DNA of 64,000 bases from Congzhengia minquanensis (GTDB taxonomy: Bacteria > Bacillota > Clostridia > UBA1381 > UBA9506): assembly GCF_014384785.1 (NCBI RefSeq), contig NZ_JACRSU010000002.1:62001-126000 (forward strand). The letters run 5' to 3'. Positions 27,461 through 35,832 of this stretch are shown piece after piece. The position numbers and the translations under genes were made by a program. The notes under the pieces were generated by a model. That model saw only the letters and a list, made by a program, of their open reading frames with translations. It did not search any database and had not been told where the DNA came from. The stretch's first letter is position 1, and every line of letters begins with the position of its first letter.

Positions 27461-28420
27461 ATGAATTTTAAAATAACCGGCACCGGAAGCTATGCCCCCA
27501 CAAATACTGTATCTAATGACGATCTGGCAAAATTTTTAGATACGTCTGACGAATGGATTACCCAGCGGGTTGGCGTACGCACAAGGAGGGTGTCTACCGG
27601 AGAAACCGCTGCGGACTTTGCAGCGAAAGCCGCCCAAAACGCTTTGGAAATGAGCGGCATTGACGCAAAAGATTTAGACTTGATTGTCGCGGCTTCTCTT
27701 TCAAGTGATTTTGCCTGCCCTACGGTTGCAGGCACGGTTCAGGCGAAAATTGGCGCCAACTGTCCCGCATTCGATGTAAACTCAGCCTGCAGCGGTTTTT
27801 TGTTTGCACTGGATACAGCCGCTGGTTTTTTCGCCAGAGGAACAGCAAAAAAAGCATTGGTCATCGGTGCGGAAAGAATCAGCAAAATTTTAGACTGGAC
27901 TGACAGAAGCACGGCTGTCATTTTCGGAGACGGCGCCGGCGCAGCAGTACTGGAGGCGTCGGAAGACGGATATCTTGCGTCCACGTTATATACGCAAGGC
28001 GGCGACGACGTTATCAGAATTCCGAATACGCATGGAACCTCTCCTTATTTTAAACCAGAAACAGAAGATACACCCTATATTTACATGAACGGACAGGAAA
28101 CGTTTAAATTTGCAGTAAATGTCATGTGCCGAGACGTAAATATTGTTTTGGATAAGGCAAACTTAAAAATTGATGATATTAAATATTTTGTTCCCCACCA
28201 GGCAAATATGCGGATTCTCCGCTTTGCGGAAAAGAAGCTGAAAATTGCACCGGACAAAATTTTTGCAAATTTGGAACATACCGGAAATACATCAGCGGCA
28301 AGTGTCCCCATGGCTCTTGATGAATTGAACCGCAGCGGAAACTTAAAAAAAGGCGATTTAGTGTTACTGTCTGCTTTTGGCGGCGGCTTATCCAGCGCGG
28401 CCTGCATTTTAAGATGGTAA
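27461..28420 (+). CDS. fabH: Beta-ketoacyl-ACP synthase III
   Basis: FabH starts fatty acid synthesis by condensing acetyl-CoA (or a branched starter) with malonyl-ACP. The 319-residue protein opens with the typical ITGTGSYAPTNTVSNDDLA and DEWITQRVGVRTRR. Its catalytic triad is visible: Cys110 in NSACSGF, His in FVPHQANMRI and Asn in HTGNTSAASVP. A strong AAGGAG site precedes the ATG. First enzyme gene of a run through accA, with short gaps or overlaps, so one operon. Confidence 0.96.
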   Translation: MNFKITGTGSYAPTNTVSNDDLAKFLDTSDEWITQRVGVRTRRVSTGETAADFAAKAAQNALEMSGIDAKDLDLIVAASLSSDFACPTVAGTVQAKIGANCPAFDVNSACSGFLFALDTAAGFFARGTAKKALVIGAERISKILDWTDRSTAVIFGDGAGAAVLEASEDGYLASTLYTQGGDDVIRIPNTHGTSPYFKPETEDTPYIYMNGQETFKFAVNVMCRDVNIVLDKANLKIDDIKYFVPHQANMRILRFAEKKLKIAPDKIFANLEHTGNTSAASVPMALDELNRSGNLKKGDLVLLSAFGGGLSSAACILRW

Positions 28421-28469
28421 TTTCTATAAAAAAATAAAAAATGAATGAAATTTTTGGAGGTAATGAACA

Positions 28470-28691
28470 ATGACAAAGGAAAGAGTAATTGAATTATTGG
28501 CAGAACATTTAGACGTGGATGCATCCACCATCACAGAGGCAACAACCTTTGAGGATTTAGACATTGATTCGTTGGACACAGTTGAAATTATGATGGAAAT
28601 GGAAGACGAATTTGGCATTGAAATTAAGGTAGAGGACATTGGCAAAACAGTGGGCGAATTAATTGCACACATTGACGCAAACAAGGAGTAA
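28470..28691 (+). CDS. acpP: Acyl carrier protein
   Basis: The 73-residue acidic helical protein carries growing acyl chains on a 4'-phosphopantetheine arm attached to Ser34, in the DLDIDSLDTVEIMMEMED motif. It lies between fabH and fabK, as in streptococcal and clostridial fab operons. Ribosome site GGAGG. Confidence 0.96.
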   Translation: MTKERVIELLAEHLDVDASTITEATTFEDLDIDSLDTVEIMMEMEDEFGIEIKVEDIGKTVGELIAHIDANKE

Positions 28692-28694
28692 TCC

Positions 28695-29639
28695 ATGATT
28701 AACTCAAGCATTTGTAACCTGGCGGGAATAAAATATCCTATTTTTCAGGGCGGTATGGCGCACATAGCCGATGGAAAGCTGGCGGCGGCGGTTTCAAACG
28801 CCGGCGGGCTGGGTATTATTTCTGCCATGAGCCGCGACGGCTCCTATCTAAAAGAACAAATTGACATTGCGCGCAACTTAACCGATAAGCCCTTCGGTGT
28901 AAACGTTATGCTAATGAGTCCCTATACCGATGAGGTGGCGCAATTAATTGCGGATGAAAAAGTTCCCGTTGTTACAACGGGCGCTGGCAATCCATCAAAA
29001 TATATGGAGCTGTGGAACAATGCCGGTGTGAAGGTCATTCCCGTTGTTGCGTCTTCGGCTCTGGCAAAACTTGTTGAGCGCCTAGGAGCCTGCGCAGTAA
29101 TTGCTGAGGGCGGCGAGTCCGGCGGGCACATTGGCGACCTTACCACTATGGCGCTGGTACCGCAGGTCGCAGACGCTGTTAAAATTCCGGTCATTGCGGC
29201 CGGCGGCATTGCAGACGGGCGCGGCATTGCAGCATCGTTTATGCTTGGCGCGGCAGGCGTTCAGGTTGGAACCAGATTTTTGGTTGCTAAAGAATGCGGC
29301 GTGCATCAAAATTATAAAGATAAAATTTTAAAAGCCACCGACAGGTCCACAATCGTGACCGGCAAACGGCTTGGCCATCCGGTCCGCAGCATTAAAACCC
29401 CTTTTTCTAGGAACTATGCAAAGGCGGAATACACACAAATTCCGGATGACGAACTTGAAAACCTTGCTGTGGGTGCTCTGCGGCTGGCTGCAGTTGAGGG
29501 CGACGAGCAAAAAGGCTGCTTTTTAGCCGGACAAATCGCCGGAATGGTAAACAAAGAACAAACCGCGAAAGAAATTATTGATGAAATGTTTCAGGAGGCG
29601 GAAACTATATTGAACGGAGCGGCAAAATGGGTAAAATAG
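28695..29639 (+). CDS. fabK: Enoyl-ACP reductase II (FMN)
   Basis: FabK is the flavin-dependent enoyl-ACP reductase used by streptococci and clostridia in place of FabI; it makes the last reduction of each elongation round and confers triclosan insensitivity. The 314-residue TIM barrel has YPIFQGGMAHIADGKLAAAV, AEGGESGGHIG and VIAAGGIADGRG followed by GAAGVQVGTRFL, the FMN-phosphate region. It begins 3 bp after acpP and overlaps fabD by 13 bp. Confidence 0.95.
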   Translation: MINSSICNLAGIKYPIFQGGMAHIADGKLAAAVSNAGGLGIISAMSRDGSYLKEQIDIARNLTDKPFGVNVMLMSPYTDEVAQLIADEKVPVVTTGAGNPSKYMELWNNAGVKVIPVVASSALAKLVERLGACAVIAEGGESGGHIGDLTTMALVPQVADAVKIPVIAAGGIADGRGIAASFMLGAAGVQVGTRFLVAKECGVHQNYKDKILKATDRSTIVTGKRLGHPVRSIKTPFSRNYAKAEYTQIPDDELENLAVGALRLAAVEGDEQKGCFLAGQIAGMVNKEQTAKEIIDEMFQEAETILNGAAKWVK

Positions 29640-30547
29640 CGTTTGTATTTTCAGGACAGGGCGCACAAGCCCCCGGAATGGGAAAATCTTTATATGAAAC
29701 CAGCGCAAAGGTAAAAGAGCTTTATGATGCGGCCGAAGCCCTGCGCCCGGGCACTATGGAACAGTCTTTTCATGGTACCCCCGAGGAGCTTAAGGAAACA
29801 AAAAATACGCAGCCCTGCCTGTATCTTGTTGATTTAGGTGCGGCTCTGGCGTTAAATGAAAACAGTATTTTTGCCGATTGCGTGGCAGGCTTTTCCCTTG
29901 GCGAAATTGCAGCCTTGGCATATGCCGGCGCATATACATACGGCGACGGGTTTAAAATTGTAACGAAAAGGGGCGCATATATGCAGTCTGCCGCAGAGGA
30001 ACATAAAACCTCTATGGCCGCAGTTTTAAAGACAGACAGCGCCACGGTAGAAAGTGTTTGTGCAGAGTTTGAACATGTTTATCCTGTAAACTATAACTCC
30101 CCCGTTCAGACGGTTGTTGCAGGAGATAAAGCCGAACTTGCAAAATTTAAAGAAAAAATGTCAGAGCATCCCTGCCGAATTATGGACCTGGCGGTAAGCG
30201 CGGCGTTTCACTCGCCCTATATGGCGTCTGCTTCGGAAGATTTTAACAAAGAGCTGACAAAGTTCAGCATTCAGACACCATCTATGCCTGTATATGCAAA
30301 CCTTACGGCACTTCCCTACTCTGACGATGTGGCGGCAACCCTTGCTCTTCAAATGAAAAGCCCCGTAAAATGGGAGCAGACCATTAAAAATATGATAGAC
30401 GACGGCGTGACCACGTTTATTGAAACGGGAATTGGCAAAACCCTTTGCGGGCTGATTAAGAAAATATCCAGCGACGTGCAGGTTTACAACGTCACAGACA
30501 AGGAAACGCTGGACGCCGTGGTTAAGGCGGTGAAAGAACATGCTTAA
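29627..30547 (+). CDS. fabD: Malonyl-CoA:ACP transacylase
   Basis: FabD moves malonyl groups from CoA to ACP. The 306-residue protein has FSGQGAQAPGMGKSL near the N-terminus, the nucleophile in AGFSLGEIAAL and the active-site histidine in SAAFHSPYM; ETGIGKTLCGLIKK is the C-terminal signature. It overlaps fabK by 13 bp and fabG by 8 bp, which suggests translational coupling. Confidence 0.95.
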   Translation: MGKIAFVFSGQGAQAPGMGKSLYETSAKVKELYDAAEALRPGTMEQSFHGTPEELKETKNTQPCLYLVDLGAALALNENSIFADCVAGFSLGEIAALAYAGAYTYGDGFKIVTKRGAYMQSAAEEHKTSMAAVLKTDSATVESVCAEFEHVYPVNYNSPVQTVVAGDKAELAKFKEKMSEHPCRIMDLAVSAAFHSPYMASASEDFNKELTKFSIQTPSMPVYANLTALPYSDDVAATLALQMKSPVKWEQTIKNMIDDGVTTFIETGIGKTLCGLIKKISSDVQVYNVTDKETLDAVVKAVKEHA

Positions 30548-31274
30548 CGGAAAGACGGCAGTTATTACAGGCGCTTCCCGCGGGATTGGCGCAGCAATCG
30601 CACGAAAGCTTGCCGAATGCGGTGCAAACATTGCGGTAATTTATAACGGAAACAAAGAAAAAGCAATCGCGATTGTGGCCGAGGCTGAAACGAAAGGCGT
30701 TAAGGCCATGGCATATCAGTGCAATGTGGCAAACTTTGAGGAATGCAGTGCTGCCATCAAAAAAATAACCGAAGATTTTGGAAAATTTGAAATTCTAATT
30801 AACAATGCAGGAATTAATAAGGATATGCTGATGCTTCAGATGAAAGAGGCCGATTTCGACGATGTTTTAGACATCAATTTAAAAGGCGCCTTTAACATGA
30901 TTAAGCACAGCTACCGCCAGTTTATGAAACAGCGGTATGGCAAGATTGTAAATATCACCTCTGTTGCAGGAATTATGGGCAACGCAGGACAGACAAACTA
31001 TGCGGCGTCTAAGGCCGGTATGATTGGCCTGACCAAATCCGTGGCAAAGGAGCTTGCGGGCAGAAATGTGTGCTGCAATGCTATTGCTCCGGGCTTTGTG
31101 GAAACCGATATGACAGAGGCGTTTTTAAACCGCCCGGAAATCACAGACACGATTCCGCTAAAGCGCATGGGCAGACCAGAGGAGATTGCAAGCCTTGCAG
31201 CGTTTCTTGCAGATAATGTGTCAGATTATATTACAGGTGAAGTGATCCGGATTGACGGCGGACTTGCCATGTAA
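30540..31274 (+). CDS. fabG: 3-oxoacyl-ACP reductase
   Basis: FabG is the NADPH-dependent short-chain dehydrogenase that reduces beta-ketoacyl-ACP. The 244-residue protein has the TGASRGIGAAIA cofactor motif near residue 10, NNAGINKDML, catalytic Ser in NITSVAGIMG, the YAASKAG catalytic Tyr and Lys, and ends in the usual YITGEVIRIDGGLAM. It is normal in all respects. Confidence 0.96.
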   Translation: MLNGKTAVITGASRGIGAAIARKLAECGANIAVIYNGNKEKAIAIVAEAETKGVKAMAYQCNVANFEECSAAIKKITEDFGKFEILINNAGINKDMLMLQMKEADFDDVLDINLKGAFNMIKHSYRQFMKQRYGKIVNITSVAGIMGNAGQTNYAASKAGMIGLTKSVAKELAGRNVCCNAIAPGFVETDMTEAFLNRPEITDTIPLKRMGRPEEIASLAAFLADNVSDYITGEVIRIDGGLAM

Positions 31275-31284
31275 TACCTTATAA

Positions 31285-31315
31285 AGCGCCCGGCCCGGCT
31301 CACAGCCGGAGCGCT
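31285..31315 (+). repeat. GC-rich hairpin between fabG and fabF
   Basis: Outer arms AGCGC/GCGCT and inner arms CCGGCT/AGCCGG form an interrupted stem-loop in the 80-bp gap. No T tract follows, so it is not a simple terminator; it may set the relative level of fabF onward. Confidence 0.5.
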
Positions 31316-31354
31316 GCGGAAACTATTTTGTGGGCCGGAAAGGCGAAGGTTAAC

Positions 31355-32587
31355 ATGAAACGAGTAGTAGTTACCGGTCTGGGTGTAATCTCCCCGGTTG
31401 GAAATGATGTTGATACGTTTTGGAACTCCATTGTTTCGGGGAAAAACGGAATTGATACCATCACTCATTTTGACCCATCAGAATTTAAAACAAAGCTTGC
31501 GGCGGAGGTAAAAGAGTTTGATCCGCTGCTCTATGTGGATAAAGCAGAAGTTAGAAAAACCGATCTGTTCACACTGTATGCGCTGGGCGCCGCCTCTCAG
31601 GCTGTTTCCGACAGCGGCATTGAAAACCAGGTATCTCCCGAGCGCTTGGGCGTTTATTTTGGTTCGGGCATCGGCGGTTTTAACACGTTTACCCAAGAGC
31701 ACTGCAACATGCTTGATAAGGGGCCGCGCCGTGTTTCCCCCCACTTTGTTCCGAAAATGATTTCTAACATTGCGGCAGGAAATGTAGCAATCCGCTTTAA
31801 TGCCCAGGGCCCGTGTCTCAGCATTACAACAGCATGTGCAACAGGTTCAAGCTGTATCGGCGAGGCCTACCGTGCAATCCGCGGCGGATATGCAGACGCC
31901 ATTATAACCGGCGGTGCCGAAGCGTCGATTACACCGCTGGCTGTTGCAGGATTTATTAACTGCATGGCCTTAACAAACAGCGAAGATAAAGACAGCGCAT
32001 CTATCCCCTTTGACAAACGCAGAAGCGGTTTTGTTATGGGTGAGGGCGCAGGCGCTTTGATTTTGGAAGAATATGAACATGCAAAAGCGCGCGGCGCAAA
32101 AATATATGCGGAAATCACCGGATATGGCAGCACCTGCGATGCATATCACGTTACAGCCCCCAACCCGGAAGCGGTTGCCAGCGCAAGGGCAATTGCCGAT
32201 GCATGGGCAGAAACAGGGCTGGATACTGACAAAATTTATATTAACGCCCACGGCACTAGCACCCCGTTAAACGATAAAACGGAAACTATGGCAATTAAAA
32301 AGGCACTGGGGGACAAGGCTTATAGAGCGCACATCAGCTCCACAAAATCCATGACGGGACACATGCTGGGCGCTGCCGGCGCTGTAGAGGCAATTGCTTC
32401 GGTGCTCGCCTTAACTTCCGGCATTATCCCCCCCACCATCGGCTATCAAGAGCCTGATGAGGAGTGCGACTTAGACTATACCCCCAACAAGGCGGTGAAA
32501 GCGGATATTGATGTCGCCCTTTCAACCTCGTTAGGATTTGGCGGGCACAACGCCTGCCTCGCTTTCAAGAAAGTTGGCGCACAATGA
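31355..32587 (+). CDS. fabF: Beta-ketoacyl-ACP synthase II
   Basis: FabF elongates acyl-ACP with malonyl-ACP. The ATG at 31355 gives 410 residues beginning MKRVVVTGLGVISPVGNDV, the classic start; a possible start at 31328 is upstream and weaker. Catalytic Cys is in TTACATGSSCIGEA; the two histidines lie in NAHGTSTPLNDKTE and STKSMTGHMLGAAGAVEA. It overlaps fabZ by 4 bp (ATGA). Confidence 0.96.
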   Translation: MKRVVVTGLGVISPVGNDVDTFWNSIVSGKNGIDTITHFDPSEFKTKLAAEVKEFDPLLYVDKAEVRKTDLFTLYALGAASQAVSDSGIENQVSPERLGVYFGSGIGGFNTFTQEHCNMLDKGPRRVSPHFVPKMISNIAAGNVAIRFNAQGPCLSITTACATGSSCIGEAYRAIRGGYADAIITGGAEASITPLAVAGFINCMALTNSEDKDSASIPFDKRRSGFVMGEGAGALILEEYEHAKARGAKIYAEITGYGSTCDAYHVTAPNPEAVASARAIADAWAETGLDTDKIYINAHGTSTPLNDKTETMAIKKALGDKAYRAHISSTKSMTGHMLGAAGAVEAIASVLALTSGIIPPTIGYQEPDEECDLDYTPNKAVKADIDVALSTSLGFGGHNACLAFKKVGAQ

Positions 32588-33006
32588 ACAAAGAAGAAAT
32601 TATGAAAATTCTGCCCCACCGGGACAATATGCTTTTAATTGATGAGGTGGAGCTGATTGACGGCACAGCCCGCGGAAAGAAAAAAATTTTGGGTGACGAG
32701 TGGTTTTTAAAAGGCCATTTCCCCGGAAATCCTGTTGTTCCCGGCGTAATTCTCTGCGAAATTTTAGCGCAGACAACCTGCGCCTGCCTTCCTGGGCAAT
32801 CCACTGAGGGTAAGCTCACATTATTTACCGGGCTTGACAAGGTAAAGTTCAGAACGCCTGTGGTTCCAGGGGATGTGTTTGAAACGGAATGTGTCATAAC
32901 AAAAATCCGCGAGCCCTTTTATTTTGCAAAGGGCAAGGGCTATGTCAGCGGTAAGCTTTGCGTTTCCGCAGAATATTCATTTGCCATCACGGATAAGAAG
33001 GCTTGA
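32584..33006 (+). CDS. fabZ: 3-hydroxyacyl-ACP dehydratase
   Basis: FabZ dehydrates beta-hydroxyacyl-ACP. The 140-residue hotdog-fold protein has ILPHRDNMLLIDEV at its start and the catalytic GHFPGNPVVPGVILCEILAQ helix. In the usual operon accB lies before it and accC after it; here it is flanked directly by fabF and accD. Confidence 0.95.
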   Translation: MNKEEIMKILPHRDNMLLIDEVELIDGTARGKKKILGDEWFLKGHFPGNPVVPGVILCEILAQTTCACLPGQSTEGKLTLFTGLDKVKFRTPVVPGDVFETECVITKIREPFYFAKGKGYVSGKLCVSAEYSFAITDKKA

Positions 33007-33015
33007 GGTGTAAGT

Positions 33016-33843
33016 ATGAAACTGAATCAGATTTTGGACTTTTGTAAAGCAAATATTGTTGTAGAAAAAAAGACCTGCAAAAAGTGCGGCAAGGAACATT
33101 CTGTTACAAAGCTTTTAAAAAGTGATTTTATTTGTCCGGAATGCGGCTATTATTTCCGCATGAATGCGCTCCAGAGAATAGCGCTGATTGCAGATGACGA
33201 TTTTCAGGAAATTGACGGCGAATTAATGAGCAAAAATTTAATTGATTTTCCTGGATATGATGAAAAGCTGAAAAAAGCGCTGGAAACAAACGACAAAAAC
33301 GAAGCGGTTACCTGCGGCACATGTACGATTGGCGGTAATAAGGCCGCAATCTTCGTAATGGATTCTACGTTTATGATGGGCAGCATGGGAACGGTTGTCG
33401 GCGAAAAAATTACCCGCTTATTTGAGTTTGCCAAGAAAGAAAATTTACCCGTAGTTGGTTTTACCACCTCCGGCGGTGCCAGAATGCAGGAGGGAATTTT
33501 TTCTTTAATGCAAATGGCAAAGGTGAGCGGCGCGGTGAAACGCCACAGTGACGCGGGACTTCTTTACGTCACAGTGTTAACCGATCCCACCTTAGGCGGC
33601 GTTACTGCAAGTTTTGCAATGGGGGGCGATATTACCATTGCCGAACCAAATGCACTAATTGGTTTTGCAGGCGCAAGAGTTGTAGAGCAAACCACAGGCC
33701 AGGCGCTGCCAAAAGGATTTCAGCGTTCAGAATTTCAGCTTGACCATGGCTTTGTCGACCTGATTGAGGAACGTGGCAAGCTGAAAGATACCCTGGCATC
33801 TATTCTGAAACTACACGAGGTAAGAGCAAATGGAAGCATATAG
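33016..33843 (+). CDS. accD: Acetyl-CoA carboxylase carboxyltransferase subunit beta
   Basis: With AccA it forms the carboxyltransferase that moves CO2 from biotin to acetyl-CoA. The 275-residue protein has the N-terminal four-cysteine zinc ribbon (CKKCGKEH at about 21 and CPECGYYF near 41), then the crotonase-like core with FTTSGGARMQEG and TDPTLGGVTASFAMGGDI. It overlaps accA by 14 bp. Confidence 0.95.
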   Translation: MKLNQILDFCKANIVVEKKTCKKCGKEHSVTKLLKSDFICPECGYYFRMNALQRIALIADDDFQEIDGELMSKNLIDFPGYDEKLKKALETNDKNEAVTCGTCTIGGNKAAIFVMDSTFMMGSMGTVVGEKITRLFEFAKKENLPVVGFTTSGGARMQEGIFSLMQMAKVSGAVKRHSDAGLLYVTVLTDPTLGGVTASFAMGGDITIAEPNALIGFAGARVVEQTTGQALPKGFQRSEFQLDHGFVDLIEERGKLKDTLASILKLHEVRANGSI

Positions 33844-34609
33844 CAGAGTTTTAAACGCGAGAAAAAGCCAGCGTCCTATGGGCGGATACTTTATCAACGC
33901 CATATTTGATAATTTTATTGAGATGCACGGCGACAAACGATTTGGAGACGATGGCGCAATCGTCGGCGGAATTGCAGCACTTGGCGGAATTCCCATCACA
34001 GTGATTGCAATGGAACGCGGCCAGTCCATAGACGAGCGCATGCGGCGCAACTTTGGCTGCCCCAGCCCGGAAGGATATCGAAAGGCCCTTCGTTTAATGA
34101 AGCAGGCGGAAAAATTTCACAGGCCGGTCATTTGCTTTATCGGCAGTTCCGGTGCATATTGCGGAATTGGCGCTGAAGAACGCGGCCAAGGCGAAGCCAT
34201 AGCAGAGAACCTAATGGAGATGATGACGTTAAAAACCCCTATCGTTTCTGTTGTGGTAGGCGAAGGCGGCAGCGGAGGTGCGCTTGCACTCGGTGTGGCT
34301 GATACCGTTATCATGCTGGAAAATGCGGTTTACTCTGTCATTTCTCCTGAAGGCTGCGCCAGTATTCTGTGGAAGGATTCTTCCCGCGCCCACGAAGCAG
34401 CAGAGGTCCTAAAGCTGACAGCAGAAGATTTATATAAATTTGGAATTATTGAAAAAATTATTTATGAGGGCGAAAAATCCGCTGAGGATATTGGCCTTGA
34501 ACTAAAAACGGAGCTTTTAAACGAAATCAACAACAAAAGCAGATTTACTATAGAAAATCTGCTTGAGCACCGGTATAACCGTTTCAGAAAAATTGGAGCG
34601 GAACAGTAA
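33830..34609 (+). CDS. accA: Acetyl-CoA carboxylase carboxyltransferase subunit alpha
   Basis: The 259-residue partner of AccD shows GDKRFGDDGAIVGGIA, CFIGSSGAYCGIGAEERGQG and the oxyanion-hole region VGEGGSGGALALGV, then SVISPEGCASILWKD. It is shorter at the N-terminus than the E. coli enzyme, as is normal for Firmicutes. It ends the operon before a strong terminator. No biotin carboxyl carrier protein or biotin carboxylase gene is present, so those two subunits must be encoded elsewhere. Confidence 0.95.
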   Translation: MEAYSRVLNARKSQRPMGGYFINAIFDNFIEMHGDKRFGDDGAIVGGIAALGGIPITVIAMERGQSIDERMRRNFGCPSPEGYRKALRLMKQAEKFHRPVICFIGSSGAYCGIGAEERGQGEAIAENLMEMMTLKTPIVSVVVGEGGSGGALALGVADTVIMLENAVYSVISPEGCASILWKDSSRAHEAAEVLKLTAEDLYKFGIIEKIIYEGEKSAEDIGLELKTELLNEINNKSRFTIENLLEHRYNRFRKIGAEQ

Positions 34610-34614
34610 TGAAA

Positions 34615-34652
34615 CAGCGGCACCGCAGTTTTGCGGTGCCGCTGTTTTTTTT
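34615..34652. terminator. Strong intrinsic terminator after accA
   Basis: A perfect 13-bp GC-rich stem (34615-34627 with 34632-34644), a 4-nt loop, then TTTTTTTT. It separates the fab operon from a convergent gene remnant. Confidence 0.92.
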
Positions 34653-35154
34653 ATTTTATTTCAAACACTTTGGCGCTTTCGGCACGGAGAACAAATTCCT
34701 TTCCTGTTTTGTGGGTGCATAAATCCTTTGCGTCTTTGCTGAGTTTCACCTGTTCCTCTCCTTCCCCAAAGTTTGCGGCAACAACGTAAATCTTGCCGTT
34801 CTCTCCCAAAATCGTTATGTGCCTCGTAAGACCGCCTGAAGTTACCGTAACATCCGATGTAAATTCAGACTTTTCTTTCTTCCTCTCCATTGATATATTC
34901 ACGCTGATAACCGCAGCTTCATCCAGCAGTACTTCTCCTTTATTCGCCCAAAATGGCTTCGTCTTACAAACAGTACAAACAGTGTCGGCATAAAGGTTTG
35001 CGGTAGCATCGTTATAATAATTGCCCTTTCCCAGTGATTTTCGGATCGCCACATTGCGCCGTTTTCCTCTATATATTTTAAAGCTTTCGCTTCCATAGGC
35101 AATATGCATTCCGATAATATGGTCCACATTGATAAACTTGCTGTAGGTGTCCAT
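34651..35154 (-). pseudogene. Probable 5'-truncated remnant with a C-terminal beta-sandwich-like end
   Basis: The frame gives 167 residues from an ATG at 35154. I do not recognise a family. The last 100 residues look like a beta-sandwich (alternating polar/hydrophobic strands, SGGLTRHITILGENGKIYV and ending FVLRAESAKVFEIK), as found at the C-termini of some glycoside hydrolases. No ribosome site fits the ATG, and the frame stays open about 45 bp upstream without a start codon until a TGA, which suggests loss of the 5' part. The neighbouring truncated AraC-type gene on the other strand supports decay of a former sugar locus. Confidence 0.45.
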
Positions 35155-35266
35155 GATCGTTTCAATTTTAGACGGCCCCTTACCTTTAAATTTTCGTTCT
35201 CATTTTATCACACTATCAAATGATTTAAAACATACATTTCGCAAGAAAAGGTTTAAATTTCGCAAC

Positions 35267-35295
35267 TTGATTTTAATATGCTTCTATGGTAGAAT
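35267..35295 (+). promoter_or_regulatory. Sigma-A promoter for the truncated AraC-type gene
   Basis: TTGATT (35267-35272), 17 bp, TAGAAT (35290-35295) preceded by TGG, 20 bp upstream of the ATG. The promoter is intact although the gene is not. Confidence 0.6.
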
Positions 35296-35315
35296 GAAGC
35301 GAGGGGATAATACTT

Positions 35316-35816
35316 ATGTTTGACAACATTAGAATAAACCTGTTAGACGCGTATAAAACTGAACGGTTTTACGTTTCAACAGAAAACAAAAACCGGCAAA
35401 TTAATGCCCTTGCTATGCGCCTTGAGGGAGAAACTGAGTTTGAATATGAAAATACAAAAACGTTTGTGAAAAACGGAGATATTATCTATTTACCTGCCGG
35501 GTTTGACTATCATTGTTCTTCAGAATATGAAAAGTTAATTGCCGTTCATTTTGAAGCTTCAGGATTTGCGTGTAAGAAAATGATTGTATTTACACCGATT
35601 GAAAAACGAATTTACGAAAATATATTTGAAAGCATTTTTGTCCTCGCTAATGGAGATAAAAACATCGGCGGAAAGCACGAAGCAACAGCACAACTGTATT
35701 CCATGTTTGCAATGATGGAAAAAGAGCAGGTTTGCAGTCGTCGAATTAACAAAAAAAAATCTTTTCATAAAAACCCCCTCCTGCTCTTACAACAGGAGGG
35801 GGTCGGTCTTTTTTAA
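35316..35816 (+). pseudogene. Truncated AraC-type regulator (cupin sensor half only)
   Basis: The 166 residues match the start of an AraC-family regulator: a cupin-like sugar-sensing domain with EFEYENTKTFVKNGDIIYLP then AGFDYHCSSEYEKLIAVHFEA. Such regulators are about 270-300 residues, with two C-terminal helix-turn-helix motifs. Here homology-like sequence stops near residue 140 and the frame runs through a Lys-rich tail into the terminator hairpin at 35773, so the DNA-binding half is missing. It is probably a broken gene, though a sensor-only product could still be made from its intact promoter. Confidence 0.6.
35773..35814. terminator. Bidirectional intrinsic terminator
   Basis: An 11-bp stem ACCCCCTCCTG/CAGGAGGGGGT (35773-35803) with a 9-nt loop; TTTTTT follows on the plus strand and TTTTT on the minus strand. 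It serves the AraC fragment and the convergent SLH gene. Confidence 0.88.
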
Positions 35817-35832
35817 TTCTAAAACACGGATT

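Noticed and set aside
34651..35154. Intact gene call for the 167-residue frame
   Set aside because: No ribosome site fits, and open sequence extends upstream of the ATG without a start codon; remnant is the better reading.
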